Below, one piece after another: positions 23,929 through 33,350 of a DNA stretch of 50,172 nucleotides. The DNA comes from RGIG3102 sp045633415 (GTDB lineage Bacteria; Bacillota; Clostridia; Oscillospirales; Ruminococcaceae), in the NCBI GenBank assembly GCA_045633415.1, contig JAZQYH010000127.1, forward strand, positions 1-50,172, in the 5' to 3' direction. The translations under genes and the position numbers were made by a program. The notes beneath the pieces were generated by a model that saw only the letters and a program-made list of their open reading frames with translations, had not been told where the DNA came from and made no database searches. Each line of letters begins with the position of its first letter. The stretch's first letter is position 1.

Positions 23929-25527
23929 ATGCAAATACAGTTTATTGGTGCTACACATGGTGTTACAGGTTCAGCCCATCTGCTGAAAGCCTGTGGTAAA
24001 AATATTCTTATTGACTGGGGTATGCGACAGGGTAGGGAAGAAGACATCAACTATGATATGCCTTTGCCTGTAAATGAAATAGATGCAGTTCTGGTTACCC
24101 ATGCCCATGTAGACCACACAGGCTATCTGCCACTTCTGGCAAAAGGCGGTTTCAAAGGAAAAATCTGGGCAACACAGGCAACTGTTGACCTGTGCCATAT
24201 TATGCTGATGGACTCTGCACATATTCAGGAATCTGAAGCTGAATGGGAAACAAGAAAAAATCAGCGCAGTGGTAAACCAGCTATCCAGCCTCTGTACACC
24301 AGCCACGATGCCCAGGCAACTTTAAGAATGTTCCATGGTGTTGAATATCAGGAACAGGTAGAGGTGGTTCCGGGGGTGGTGGCAACATTCCACGATGTAG
24401 GACATCTGATAGGTTCTTCTTCTATTGAAGTAAACATTGAAGAAAATGGGGTGAAAAGAACTGTAGTATTCTCAGGGGATGTTGGCAACATAGACCAGCC
24501 ACTTATCAAAGACCCGCAGTTTATAAAATATGCCGACTATATTGTCTGTGAAAGTACCTATGGTGACAGACTGCACGAGGTGGTAAAAGACTACCGTGTA
24601 AAACTGGCGCAGACAATTCAGGAAACTTTTGACAAAGGCGGCAATGTGGTTATCCCTGCATTTGCAGTAGGCAGAACACAGGAACTGTTGTATTTCCTGC
24701 GTGATATTATTGCAAGGGATATGGTAAAAGGTCATAAAATTCCTGTTTATGTAGATAGCCCGATGGCGATTGAAACTGTAAAAGTTTTTGATGACAATAT
24801 CTATGGCTATTTTGATGATGAAGCAATGGCAAAAGTCAAGGATGGCATAGACCCTATAAACTTCCCTACACTTAAAACAACAGTTACCAGTGACGAAAGT
24901 AAACTGATAAACTTTGACAAAGAGCCAAAGGTTATTATATCAGCTTCCGGTATGTGTGACGCCGGACGTATCCGACATCATCTCAAACATAATCTGTGGC
25001 GTGCAAACAGCACAATCGTTTTTGTAGGCTATCAGGCAGAAGGTTCTCTTGGCCGCCGTTTGCTGGATGGTGTGGATAAAGTAAAACTTTTCGGTGAAAC
25101 CATCGAGGTAAATGCAAAGATAATCAAGTTGGACGGTATCAGCGGCCATGCAGACCAGACAGGTCTTATCCGCTGGCTGAAAGGTTTTGAAAACAAACCT
25201 GAAAAAATCTTCCTTGTACATGGCGAGCCGGATGTACTGCCGGTTTTTGAACAGAAAATTGCACAAGAGCTGGGCTGGAATGCATATTCACCATTTTATA
25301 CAGACGTGTTTGACCTTGTTGATGGACGTCAGCTTTATGTGGCGCCAAAAACAATCAAGGCAAAACCACGTGTGCAGACAGGTGTTTCCAAGGTGTACTC
25401 TGCACTGCTTAGAGCTGTTGAAAGACTTACAGCTATTGTCAAAAAAGCAGGTGGTTATCCAAACGAAGAATTGAGACAGACCACAAAAACTATAGAGGCA
25501 CTGTGTGACAAACTGGAAAGACAATAA
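23929..25527 (+). CDS. Metallo-beta-lactamase/beta-CASP RNA-processing nuclease
   Basis: A 532-residue cytosolic protein. The MBL signature HAHVDH (58-63) with further metal His/Asp (GHL, SGDVG) is followed by a beta-CASP domain (VIPAFAVGRTQELLYFL) and the C-terminal RNA-specificity motif (SGHADQTGLIRW, then VHGEP). This is the YSH1/CPSF73-like bacterial group, predicted Zn2+-dependent RNases, rather than RNase J, which has a longer C-terminal domain. A C-terminal helix of about 60 residues is added. AAGGAG precedes the ATG and a terminator follows; it is a single-gene unit. Confidence 0.92.
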   Translation: MQIQFIGATHGVTGSAHLLKACGKNILIDWGMRQGREEDINYDMPLPVNEIDAVLVTHAHVDHTGYLPLLAKGGFKGKIWATQATVDLCHIMLMDSAHIQESEAEWETRKNQRSGKPAIQPLYTSHDAQATLRMFHGVEYQEQVEVVPGVVATFHDVGHLIGSSSIEVNIEENGVKRTVVFSGDVGNIDQPLIKDPQFIKYADYIVCESTYGDRLHEVVKDYRVKLAQTIQETFDKGGNVVIPAFAVGRTQELLYFLRDIIARDMVKGHKIPVYVDSPMAIETVKVFDDNIYGYFDDEAMAKVKDGIDPINFPTLKTTVTSDESKLINFDKEPKVIISASGMCDAGRIRHHLKHNLWRANSTIVFVGYQAEGSLGRRLLDGVDKVKLFGETIEVNAKIIKLDGISGHADQTGLIRWLKGFENKPEKIFLVHGEPDVLPVFEQKIAQELGWNAYSPFYTDVFDLVDGRQLYVAPKTIKAKPRVQTGVSKVYSALLRAVERLTAIVKKAGGYPNEELRQTTKTIEALCDKLERQ

Positions 25528-25532
25528 ATTAA

Positions 25533-25560
25533 CAAAAAAGACGGCATTGCCGTCTTTTTT
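25533..25560 (+). terminator. Terminator of the beta-CASP nuclease gene
   Basis: A stem AAAAGACGGC / GCCGTCTTTT with a 3-nt loop and T6. Confidence 0.92.
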
Positions 25561-25704
25561 ACATTTAGTCTTAAAATTGAAAAAATTTTACAGCAAAATT
25601 TGTTATTTAAACACAAATGAACAGACTAAAATCAGCTTCAATCGGTAATTAAATATTGAATATGACGAATTTTTTCTTTTTATGGTAAATTCAACGTTAA
25701 TTTC

Positions 25705-25762
25705 TTTACATCTTAAAACATTAGTGGTAAAATGTTAGTTGTAAAAAAGGCATAATTATGCC
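25705..25762 (+). promoter_or_regulatory. PFOR promoter and adjacent palindrome
   Basis: TTTACA (25705-25710) and TAAAAT (25728-25733) have a 17-bp spacer. A perfect 14-bp palindrome, GGCATAATTATGCC (25749-25762), lies near +10 and just before the AAGGAGG ribosome binding site, where it could act as an operator. Confidence 0.6.
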
Positions 25763-25786
25763 CTAATATAAGGAGGACAAAATCCA

Positions 25787-28700
25787 ATGGCAAGAAACAG
25801 AATTTCCATGGATGGTAATACAGCTGCCGCTCACGTTAGCTATGCTTTCACAGAAGTAGCTGGTATTTTCCCTATCACACCATCCTCTCCAATGGCTGAA
25901 CAGACAGACGTATGGTCAGCTGGCGGTAGAAAAAACATCTTCGGCACAGAAGCAAAAGTTGTAGAAATGCAGTCTGAAGCTGGTGCTGCAGGTACAGTGC
26001 ACGGCTCTCTCCAGGCTGGTGCATTCACAACAACTTACACAGCATCACAGGGTCTGCTCCTGATGATTCCTAACATGTACAAAATCGCTGGCGAACTGCT
26101 GCCAAACGTTATCCACGTTTCAGCTCGTACAGTTGCTGCACATGCTCTGAACATCTTCGGCGATCACTCTGACGTTTACTCATGCCGTCAGACAGGTTAT
26201 GCAATGCTTGCTGAAACAAACCAGCAGGAAATCATGGACCTGGGCGCTGTTGCTCACCTGGCTACAATTGAAGGCCGTGTTCCAGTTCTCAACTTCTTCG
26301 ACGGTTTCCGTACATCACACGAAATCCAGAAAATCGAAGTTTGGGAAAACGAAGACCTGGCTGAAATGGTAAACTGGGAAGCAGTTGAAAGATTCCGCCG
26401 CACATCCCTGAACCCTGAAAGACCAGTTCTGCGCGGTACAGCTCAGAACGGCGACATCTTCTTCCAGGCTAAAGAAGCAGCAAACCCATACTATGAAGCA
26501 TTCCCAGCAGTAGTAGAAAAATACATGGACAAAGTTAATGCTAAACTTGGCACAGACTACAAACTGTTCAACTACTACGGTGCACCAGATGCTGAAAGAG
26601 TAATCATCGCTATGGGTTCTGTAGTTGACACAGCTGAAGAAGTTATCGACTACATGCTCGCAGCAGGCGAAAAAGTTGGTCTCATCAAAGTAAGACTTTA
26701 TCGTCCATTCTCTGCTAAACACCTGATTGAAGCTATCCCAGCAACAGCTAAGAAAATCGCTGTTCTCGATAGAACAAAAGAACCAGGCGCTCTTGGCGAA
26801 CCTCTCTACCTCGACGTTGTTACAGCTCTGGCTCTCAACGGCGAAATGGAAGGCAGAAAAGTTGTTGGCGGCCGTTACGGTCTGGGTTCCAAAGATACAA
26901 CACCTGCTTGCATCTTTGCAGTATTCAACAACCTTGCTCTTGAAAATCCAATGAACAACTTCTCCGTTGGTATCGAAGATGACGTTACAAACAAATCTCT
27001 CCCACTGCCAACAGAAGTTCCAGCAACAGCTAACGAATCTATCGTATCCTGCAAATTCTGGGGTCTCGGTGGCGACGGTACAGTTGGCGCTAACAAAAAC
27101 TCCATCAAAATTTTCGGTGACCATACTGATAAATATGTTCAGGCTTACTTTGAATATGACTCAAAGAAAACAAACGGTCTGACAATTTCTCACCTGCGCT
27201 TTGGCGATACACGTATCAAATCTACATACTACATCAACAAAGCTGACTTCGTTGCATGTCACAACCCATCTTACATCCTCAAAGGCTTTGCAATGGTTCG
27301 TGACTGTAAACCAAACGGCACATTCCTTATCAACTGCCAGTGGTCTGATGAAGAACTCAACCAGTACCTGCCAGCAGTAGCTAAGAGATACATTGCTGAA
27401 AACAACATCAACGTTTACACAATCAACGCTATCGACCTTGCAAAAGAAATCGGTATGGGTAAACGTACAAACACAATTCTTCAGTCTGCATTCTTTGCTC
27501 TGGCTAACATCCTGCCAGTTGACGAAGCAGTTGACTACATGAAGAAAGCTGCATACAAATCTTACAGCAAAAAAGGTATGGACATTGTAGAACTGAACTA
27601 CAAAGCTATCGACCTTGGTAAAGATGCTCTGCACAAAGTTGAAGTTCCAGCTGACTGGGCTACAGCAGTAGACGCACCAAAAGCTGAAGATACAACAGTA
27701 TACGCAAGCGAAGCACAGAAACACTTCAACGAAAAAGTTGTTACACCTGTTAACCTCCACAACGGCGACAGCCTGCCAGTTTCTACATTCGTAGGCTTCG
27801 AAGATGGTACATTCCCACTCGGTCTGTCCGCATTCGAAAAACGTGGTGTTGCTTCAACAGCTCCAGAATGGAAAGTTGACAACTGTATCCAGTGTAACCA
27901 GTGTGTAATCGTATGTCCACACGCAGCTATCAGACCATTCGTTCTGACAGCAGAAGAAGTAGCAGCAGCTCCAGCAGCATTCAAAGGCAAAAAAGCTATC
28001 GGTAAAGGTCTGGAAGAAATGACATTTACAATGGCTATTTCCCCACTTGACTGTATGGGTTGTGGCGTATGTGCAGGCGTATGTCCAGCTAAAGAAAAAG
28101 CTCTCGTTATGGTTGACCATGACAGCCAGCTTCCACAGCAGGAAGTATTCGAATGGGCAGTTGCAGAAGTTTCCGAAAAAGAACTTCCATTCAACGAAAC
28201 ATCCGTAAAAGGCAGCCAGTTCAAACAGCCACTGCTTGAATTCTCCGGCGCTTGCGCAGGTTGTGTTGAAACAGCTTATGCTAAACTGATCACACAGCTC
28301 TTCGGTGACAGAATGTACATCGCTAACGCAACAGGTTGTTCATCTATCTGGGGCGGTTCTGCACCATCTACACCTTACACAATGAACAAAGAAGGCCACG
28401 GTCCAGCATGGGCTAACTCCCTCTTTGAAGATAACGCTGAATTCGGTCTTGGTATCTACACAGGTCAGAAAGCTATCCGCGACAGACTTGCTGCTAAACT
28501 GAAAGAACTCCGCGAAATCACAAAATCTGAAGAAAAAGCAGAAGCTATCGATGAATACTTCGCAACATTCAACAACGGCGCAGCAAACAAAGTTGCTACA
28601 GCTAAACTTGTTAAAGTTCTCGAAGCATCACCAGATTGCCCATACTGCGTAGAAGTACTGAAAGATAAAGAATACCTCGCTAAGAAATCCATCTGGATCT

Positions 28701-29338
28701 TCGGTGGTGACGGTTGGGCATACGACATCGGTTTCGGTGGTCTCGACCACGTTATCGCTTCCGGTGAAGATGTAAACATCATGGTATTCGATACTGAAGT
28801 TTACTCCAACACAGGTGGTCAGGCTTCTAAAGCTTCTAAACTGGGTCAGGTTGCACAGTTTGCTGCAGCTGGTAAAGCTATCGGCAAAAAAGACCTTGCT
28901 TCCATCGCTATGTCCTACGGTTATGTATACGTAGCACAGATCGGTATGGGCGCTGACATGAACCAGACAGTTAAAGCTATGGCTGAAGCTGAAGCTTACA
29001 ACGGTCCATCTCTTATCATCGGCTACGCTCCATGTGAAATGCACTCCATCAAAGGCGGCATGACAAACAGCCAGGCTGAAATTAAGAAAGCTGTTGACAC
29101 AGGTTACTGGAACCTCTTCAGATACAACCCAGCACTCAAAGCTGAAGGCAAAAACCCATTCACTCTGGACTCTAAAGCACCTAAGGGCGGTTACCAGGAA
29201 TTCCTGATGAACGAAGCTCGTTACGCTCGTCTGGCTGCTTCCAACCCAGAAAGAGCTGCAGACCTGTTCGCTAAGAACGAAAAAGCAGCTATGGACAGAT
29301 ACGACTACCTGACAAGACTGGTTGAACTCTACAAATAA
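25787..29338 (+). CDS. nifJ: Pyruvate:ferredoxin (flavodoxin) oxidoreductase
   Basis: A 1183-residue single-chain PFOR that converts pyruvate and CoA to acetyl-CoA, CO2 and reduced ferredoxin. Domain order is the pyruvate-binding N-terminus (GIFPITPSSPMAEQ), a CoA-binding region, then two 4Fe-4S clusters (C-x2-C-x2-C-x3-C at about 698-708 in CIQCNQCVIVC and about 754-764 in CMGCGVCAGVC). The TPP domain follows with GACAGC (near 821) and GDGWAYDIG...NTGGQ (from 972). The C-terminal Cys pair CPYC supports the proximal cluster. Codon bias is the strongest in the window, as expected for a central enzyme of an anaerobe. AAGGAGG precedes the ATG. Confidence 0.98.
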   Translation: MARNRISMDGNTAAAHVSYAFTEVAGIFPITPSSPMAEQTDVWSAGGRKNIFGTEAKVVEMQSEAGAAGTVHGSLQAGAFTTTYTASQGLLLMIPNMYKIAGELLPNVIHVSARTVAAHALNIFGDHSDVYSCRQTGYAMLAETNQQEIMDLGAVAHLATIEGRVPVLNFFDGFRTSHEIQKIEVWENEDLAEMVNWEAVERFRRTSLNPERPVLRGTAQNGDIFFQAKEAANPYYEAFPAVVEKYMDKVNAKLGTDYKLFNYYGAPDAERVIIAMGSVVDTAEEVIDYMLAAGEKVGLIKVRLYRPFSAKHLIEAIPATAKKIAVLDRTKEPGALGEPLYLDVVTALALNGEMEGRKVVGGRYGLGSKDTTPACIFAVFNNLALENPMNNFSVGIEDDVTNKSLPLPTEVPATANESIVSCKFWGLGGDGTVGANKNSIKIFGDHTDKYVQAYFEYDSKKTNGLTISHLRFGDTRIKSTYYINKADFVACHNPSYILKGFAMVRDCKPNGTFLINCQWSDEELNQYLPAVAKRYIAENNINVYTINAIDLAKEIGMGKRTNTILQSAFFALANILPVDEAVDYMKKAAYKSYSKKGMDIVELNYKAIDLGKDALHKVEVPADWATAVDAPKAEDTTVYASEAQKHFNEKVVTPVNLHNGDSLPVSTFVGFEDGTFPLGLSAFEKRGVASTAPEWKVDNCIQCNQCVIVCPHAAIRPFVLTAEEVAAAPAAFKGKKAIGKGLEEMTFTMAISPLDCMGCGVCAGVCPAKEKALVMVDHDSQLPQQEVFEWAVAEVSEKELPFNETSVKGSQFKQPLLEFSGACAGCVETAYAKLITQLFGDRMYIANATGCSSIWGGSAPSTPYTMNKEGHGPAWANSLFEDNAEFGLGIYTGQKAIRDRLAAKLKELREITKSEEKAEAIDEYFATFNNGAANKVATAKLVKVLEASPDCPYCVEVLKDKEYLAKKSIWIFGGDGWAYDIGFGGLDHVIASGEDVNIMVFDTEVYSNTGGQASKASKLGQVAQFAAAGKAIGKKDLASIAMSYGYVYVAQIGMGADMNQTVKAMAEAEAYNGPSLIIGYAPCEMHSIKGGMTNSQAEIKKAVDTGYWNLFRYNPALKAEGKNPFTLDSKAPKGGYQEFLMNEARYARLAASNPERAADLFAKNEKAAMDRYDYLTRLVELYK

Positions 29339-29349
29339 GAACCTGCTGG

Positions 29350-29427
29350 GTTGCTAATGCAACTTGATGCTTCGCATCACTGAAATCACAGATTTCAGCC
29401 ATCAGAAGCTTGTTACGCTTCGCGTAA
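29350..29427 (+). ncRNA. Four stacked short hairpins in the PFOR 3' region
   Basis: Four perfect short stem-loops follow in a row: GTTGC/GCAAC (29350-29363), TGATGC/GCATCA (29365-29379), CTGAAATC/GATTTCAG (29380-29398) and TTACGC/GCGTAA (29413-29427). Loops are 3-4 nt, two of them TTC. They start 11 bp after the PFOR stop, far before the terminator at 29511. This could be an mRNA-stability element or a 3'-derived small RNA; the ncRNA label is tentative. Confidence 0.5.
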
Positions 29428-29510
29428 TAATCGTAAATCTTATTTAAAGTTCCCAATCGAGTATAGATAGGGTAATCTCACATCCATGGGAATAAGCTAA
29501 AACAAATTAC

Positions 29511-29537
29511 AGGGCACGGATAAACCGTGCCCTTTTT
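29511..29537 (+). terminator. Terminator of the PFOR transcript
   Basis: A stem AGGGCACGG / CCGTGCCCT with an ATAAA loop and T5. Confidence 0.92.
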
Positions 29538-29560
29538 GTTTGCGATATTTTACTACTGAC

Positions 29561-29589
29561 TTGTATACATGTAAAAAATAAGTTATACT
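29561..29589 (+). promoter_or_regulatory. Promoter of the aldo/keto reductase operon
   Basis: TTGTAT (29561-29566) and TATACT (29584-29589) with a 17-bp spacer. Confidence 0.65.
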
Positions 29590-29617
29590 TAATTTATAAT
29601 TATAAATTGGAGTATAT

Positions 29618-30799
29618 ATGAATTACAGATTGGACCGCTATGGTAATAAAATATCATTGCTTGGATTTGGCTGTATGCGCTTGCCACAGACTGCAGGTAT
29701 AATCAACAAACTGGAGGCCGAAAAGCAGATTATGGCAGCATACAATGCTGGCGTGAATTATTTTGACACAGCATATATCTACCCAGGCAGTGAATCTGCC
29801 ATAGGCGAGATTTTTGAAAAAAACGGAATAAGAAAAGACATAAAAATAGCCACAAAACTTCCGCATTATCTTATAAAGACAAGGGAAGGGCTGGACAAAC
29901 TGTTCAATGAAGAGCTTAAACGTCTGCGAACAGACTATATAGACTATTATTTTATGCATATGCTGTCAGATGTTTCCAGCTGGGAAAGGCTGAAAACTCT
30001 GGATATACTACAGTGGCTGGAGGAAAAGAAAGCCGCAGGGCAGATAAAACAGATAGGTTTTTCCTATCACGGCAGCAGCGATATGTTCTGCAGGTTGCTG
30101 GATGAGTATGACTGGGATTTAACCCTTATCCAGTACAACTATATGGATGAAAATACACAGGCTGGCAGAAAAGGTCTGGAGTATGCCGCATCAAAGGGCA
30201 TACCAGTGTTTATAATGGAGCCGCTTCGCGGTGGCAAGCTGGTAAACAAACTGCCAAAAGAAGCTATAGATATTTTCCAGTCCCACCCCGTTAAATATAC
30301 GCCTGCACAGTGGGCATTCAGATGGCTGTACAACCAGCCACAGATTACCTGTGTACTGTCTGGTATGAACAGTATGGAAATGGTGTTGGATAATGTGAAC
30401 ACAGCATCAACTACCAATGCAGGAGACATGACAGCCGCAGATAACCAGATGCTGCAGGATGTTGTGGCGGCAATCAACAGCAAAATGAAGGTAGGCTGTA
30501 CTGCCTGTGGCTACTGTATGCCTTGTCCTGCAGGAGTGGACATTCCTGCCACATTTGCGGCATATAACCGCAGATATACAGAAAACAAATTCTGGGGCTT
30601 TGTGGACTATATGGTCTGCACTGCCATTAGAAAGGATGCCACCTCGGCGTCAAAATGCATAGACTGCGGCAAGTGTGAAAGGCACTGCCCACAGGCTATA
30701 GAAATCCGCAAGGAATTGAAAAATGCTGTAAGAGAACTGGAAAATCCAGCCTATCGCCTTGTGGTAAAAGGTATTGAAAAATTAAAACTTTTCGGATAA
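29618..30799 (+). CDS. Aldo/keto reductase with C-terminal 4Fe-4S domain
   Basis: A 393-residue protein. The N-terminal TIM barrel has AKR catalytic residues Asp50 and Tyr55 (or Tyr53) in FDTAYIYPGSESAIG, a Lys in IATKLPHY and a His in YYFMHML. From about residue 293 there is a ferredoxin-like domain with CTACGYCMPCPAGVDIP and CIDCGKCERHCPQAIEI, eight Cys for Fe-S clusters. Such AKR-ferredoxin fusions are common in Clostridia and Bacteroides and probably couple carbonyl reduction to Fe-S electron flow; the substrate is unknown. It is followed after 17 bp by a carboxylesterase, likely in one operon. Confidence 0.92.
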   Translation: MNYRLDRYGNKISLLGFGCMRLPQTAGIINKLEAEKQIMAAYNAGVNYFDTAYIYPGSESAIGEIFEKNGIRKDIKIATKLPHYLIKTREGLDKLFNEELKRLRTDYIDYYFMHMLSDVSSWERLKTLDILQWLEEKKAAGQIKQIGFSYHGSSDMFCRLLDEYDWDLTLIQYNYMDENTQAGRKGLEYAASKGIPVFIMEPLRGGKLVNKLPKEAIDIFQSHPVKYTPAQWAFRWLYNQPQITCVLSGMNSMEMVLDNVNTASTTNAGDMTAADNQMLQDVVAAINSKMKVGCTACGYCMPCPAGVDIPATFAAYNRRYTENKFWGFVDYMVCTAIRKDATSASKCIDCGKCERHCPQAIEIRKELKNAVRELENPAYRLVVKGIEKLKLFG

Positions 30800-30816
30800 A
30801 TTCAGGAGGAACACAT

Positions 30817-32193
30817 ATGAACAAAGTTATTTCTACACCTTGTGGTGAAATACGTGGTACAGACTGTCGTCTTGACGGTGTAGTAGCTTTTAAAGGTATC
30901 CGTTATGCAACAGCTGGTCGCTGGGAATACCCAAAAGTAGTAACAAAATGGGATGGCGAGTATGATGCTACAGAATATGGCAACTGCTCTTTCCAGCCAC
31001 GTGCTTTCTATGATGAAGCACAGATGGCGGCAAAGGCATTCTATTACAACGAATTCCGCAAGGACGAAAAATATAACTACAGCGAAGACTGCCTGTTCCT
31101 CAATGTGTGGACACCAGAGACAGCTGACGAAAATTCCAGGCTTCCTGTAATCTTCTATATTCACGGTGGCGGTTTCAATGGCGGTTGTGGTTTTGAAAAG
31201 CATTTTGACGGTCCTGTATGGCCAACAAAAGGTGTTGTAGCTGTTACAATAAACTACCGCATGGGTCCAATGGGTTTTGTATGTCTGCCAGAGCTGACAG
31301 AAGAAGCAGGCAATTCTGGAAACTATGGTCTGTTTGACCAGATTGCCGCACTGAAGTGGGTGAGAGACAATATCAGCGCATTTGGTGGCGACCCTGACAA
31401 CATTACAATTATGGGGCAGTCAGCAGGTGCTATGAGTGTTTCTGCCCTGTGCCTTACACCACTTACAGAGGGGATGTTTGCCAGAGCTGTTATGAGTAGC
31501 GCAGGCGGCACAGGTGAAGCTTTCCCGCTGAAAGCAACAAAAGACGATATGTATCCTATGTGGCAGGCAACTATGGAAGAATGTGGTTGTACTACATTGG
31601 AACAGTTCCGTCAGGTTGAACCACAGAAACTGTGGGACGCATGGAATGTTGTAAAACAGAAAGACGGAAACAAAGGCTTTATCACACCTGTATGTGTTGA
31701 TGGCGTGCTGTATCCAAAATCAGCCCCTGAACTTATTGCAGAAGGCAGTTTTAAAAACATTCCATATATGATTGGCTCCACAAGCCACGACCTTATGAGT
31801 CCTTATATGTTCAAAATGATGAAGGACTGGTGTGTCCTCCAGACAGAGCAGGGCAAACAGGACAGCTGGTGTTGGATGTTTGACAGAAACCTGCCAGGCG
31901 ACGAAAACGGCGCATGGCATTCATCTGACCTGTGGTATTGGTTCGGCACACTGGAAAACTGCTGGCGCCCATTTGAAGAAAAAGACTATCAGCTGTCTGA
32001 TACACTGACAGACTACCTGTGCAACTTTGCAAAAACAGGTAATCCTAATGGTGAAGGTCTGCTGGAATGGACACCTACAAAAACACAGGCAGACCCTGTG
32101 CTGTGCTGGGGCGAAGGCGAAATCAGAATGGACCAGGTAGATATGGAAAAACTGGATTATATTATGAAAACATTCAAACCAGTTGGTGAATAA
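30817..32193 (+). CDS. Type B carboxylesterase
   Basis: A 458-residue alpha/beta hydrolase of the carboxylesterase type B family. It shows the oxyanion region YIHGGGFNGG, the nucleophile elbow GQSAGAMS (Ser near residue 201), and late Asp/Glu and His residues in the C-terminal half (AWHSSDLWYWFGT is typical for the His region). It hydrolyses carboxylic esters; the substrate is unknown. It has no signal peptide, so it acts inside the cell. A good AGGAGG site (30803-30810) lies in the 17-bp gap after the aldo/keto reductase gene, which supports co-transcription. Confidence 0.92.
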   Translation: MNKVISTPCGEIRGTDCRLDGVVAFKGIRYATAGRWEYPKVVTKWDGEYDATEYGNCSFQPRAFYDEAQMAAKAFYYNEFRKDEKYNYSEDCLFLNVWTPETADENSRLPVIFYIHGGGFNGGCGFEKHFDGPVWPTKGVVAVTINYRMGPMGFVCLPELTEEAGNSGNYGLFDQIAALKWVRDNISAFGGDPDNITIMGQSAGAMSVSALCLTPLTEGMFARAVMSSAGGTGEAFPLKATKDDMYPMWQATMEECGCTTLEQFRQVEPQKLWDAWNVVKQKDGNKGFITPVCVDGVLYPKSAPELIAEGSFKNIPYMIGSTSHDLMSPYMFKMMKDWCVLQTEQGKQDSWCWMFDRNLPGDENGAWHSSDLWYWFGTLENCWRPFEEKDYQLSDTLTDYLCNFAKTGNPNGEGLLEWTPTKTQADPVLCWGEGEIRMDQVDMEKLDYIMKTFKPVGE

Positions 32194-32203
32194 TTTAATA
32201 AAA

Positions 32204-32240
32204 AATAAACCAGATGCAGATTACTGCATCTGGTTTATTT
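32204..32240. terminator. Bidirectional terminator, esterase / cyclophilin
   Basis: A nearly perfect 17-bp stem AAATAAACCAGATGCAG / CTGCATCTGGTTTATTT between convergent genes. Confidence 0.92.
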
Positions 32241-32246
32241 ATTTGC

Positions 32247-32816
32247 TTATTTCCATGTTGGTGGCAGCCAGTCGTGTTCCATTTTTACAACTTCTGGTAC
32301 AACATAGCCGTTCAGTTCAACTGTTACTTTTTCAATAGTGTGTTTTTCCACAGGAGTGTCTACTACATAGCCTTCAATAGCTGTCTGTACAGGTGTTGTT
32401 TCCACCTTTTCGAGACGCCAGATTTCGTCCATGCCTTCAACCACTTTGCCGAATACAGGGTAGATACCTTTATGTTCCGGGCAGTCTTTCAGTGGGAAGA
32501 ATGGTTCACAGCCTGCATTGCCTTTTTCACCATAACCGCCCATACATACACAGCCTGGGTGAGAGTCCAGTGGTTCAATTTCTGGGTGAAGGTCTGCTTC
32601 TCTTGGAATAAGGTAACGGCAGTTGTCACTGTGGAAAGCAGTGTATGAAAAATCTACCCACTTGCCAGCAACTACTCTTTCGATGTTGTGGCCGTCCATA
32701 GCACCTGAAAGTGCACAGCTTACAAAACTGGCTACTGTGTTTGGTGCGGCATCTGGCAGTAATTCTACAACTATTTTGTTTCCGTTTGCCATATGAAATG
32801 TTGCTTTTGGATTCAT
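32247..32816 (-). CDS. Cyclophilin-type peptidyl-prolyl isomerase, divergent
   Basis: A 189-residue cyclophilin-like protein without a signal peptide. The first half follows family order (FHMANGNKIVVELLPDAAPNTVASF, then GHNIERVVAGKWVDF). The middle carries an insert with four Cys (CRYL, CVCMGGYGEKGNAGC) in place of the usual GTGQES-type active-site sequence, and then YPVFGKVVEGMDEIWRLEKVET as normal. The Arg of the catalytic site is not obvious. It would assist proline isomerisation in the cytosol. It ends the NifX-like / C39-like minus-strand run; GGAGG before its ATG overlaps the end of the previous gene. Confidence 0.85.
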   Translation of the reverse strand: MNPKATFHMANGNKIVVELLPDAAPNTVASFVSCALSGAMDGHNIERVVAGKWVDFSYTAFHSDNCRYLIPREADLHPEIEPLDSHPGCVCMGGYGEKGNAGCEPFFPLKDCPEHKGIYPVFGKVVEGMDEIWRLEKVETTPVQTAIEGYVVDTPVEKHTIEKVTVELNGYVVPEVVKMEHDWLPPTWK

Positions 32817-32828
32817 AATATTCCTCCG

Positions 32829-33347
32829 TCAAGGTTTATTTGTTTTTCTTTTGTCGGTTATGCATGTCAGCATAGCACCGAAATATTTTCTTTTTTCTAA
32901 AAAGCTTTCAAGACTGTCTCCGTACAAATCAGGTCCGGAGGATGTCTTATAGGTGTTATAGCCTACAAAGCCTTTGTCTGTGTGTTTCACTGCCACAAAA
33001 TGTGCACCGATTTTGAGTTTTTCTCTCCACCAGAAATACATAATACACACATCAGCTTGTTTTGCCATAATGTCAAAACGTTTTTTGTCGGTAACGGTTT
33101 TTACACCGAAACCGAATTTTCTGAAAAACATGGCAGGACCAAAGAGAAATGTGCCCATATTGCCATTTACAACAGGTACCTGATTTTCAAAATATTTTAT
33201 AAGTTTTTCTTTGTGACAACCATAATTCATCAACAGCAGGGCGTTATATACTGAAATCCACCCACAGCCAGTAACCCGGCTGGAGCGCAGTCCATAGCGC
33301 CATTTGTCTTTTGGTATGTCATTCTGGCAGTAAATAAAATCTTTCAT
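32829..33347 (-). CDS. C39-like papain-fold protein
   Basis: A 172-residue cytosolic protein of the papain-like C39 peptidase fold. The likely catalytic Cys28 is in VTGCGWISVYNAL at the start of a helix, His116 in GAHFVAVKH, and an Asn in GYNTYK (about 129) completes a triad. No export signal or ABC partner is present, so it is not a bacteriocin processing domain. Function unknown. It follows the NifX-like gene after 3 bp and precedes the cyclophilin gene by 12 bp, so all three share a transcript. The ribosome binding site is weak, suggesting coupling to the upstream gene. Confidence 0.7.
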   Translation of the reverse strand: MKDFIYCQNDIPKDKWRYGLRSSRVTGCGWISVYNALLLMNYGCHKEKLIKYFENQVPVVNGNMGTFLFGPAMFFRKFGFGVKTVTDKKRFDIMAKQADVCIMYFWWREKLKIGAHFVAVKHTDKGFVGYNTYKTSSGPDLYGDSLESFLEKRKYFGAMLTCITDKRKTNKP

Positions 33348-33350
33348 AGA

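Noticed and set aside
26315..27124. 269-residue minus-strand ORF inside PFOR
   Set aside because: Shadow frame created by strong codon bias of PFOR; no start signal.
29350..29427. CRISPR-like or REP repeat array
   Set aside because: The hairpins differ in sequence from each other and have no regular spacers, so they are not direct repeats.
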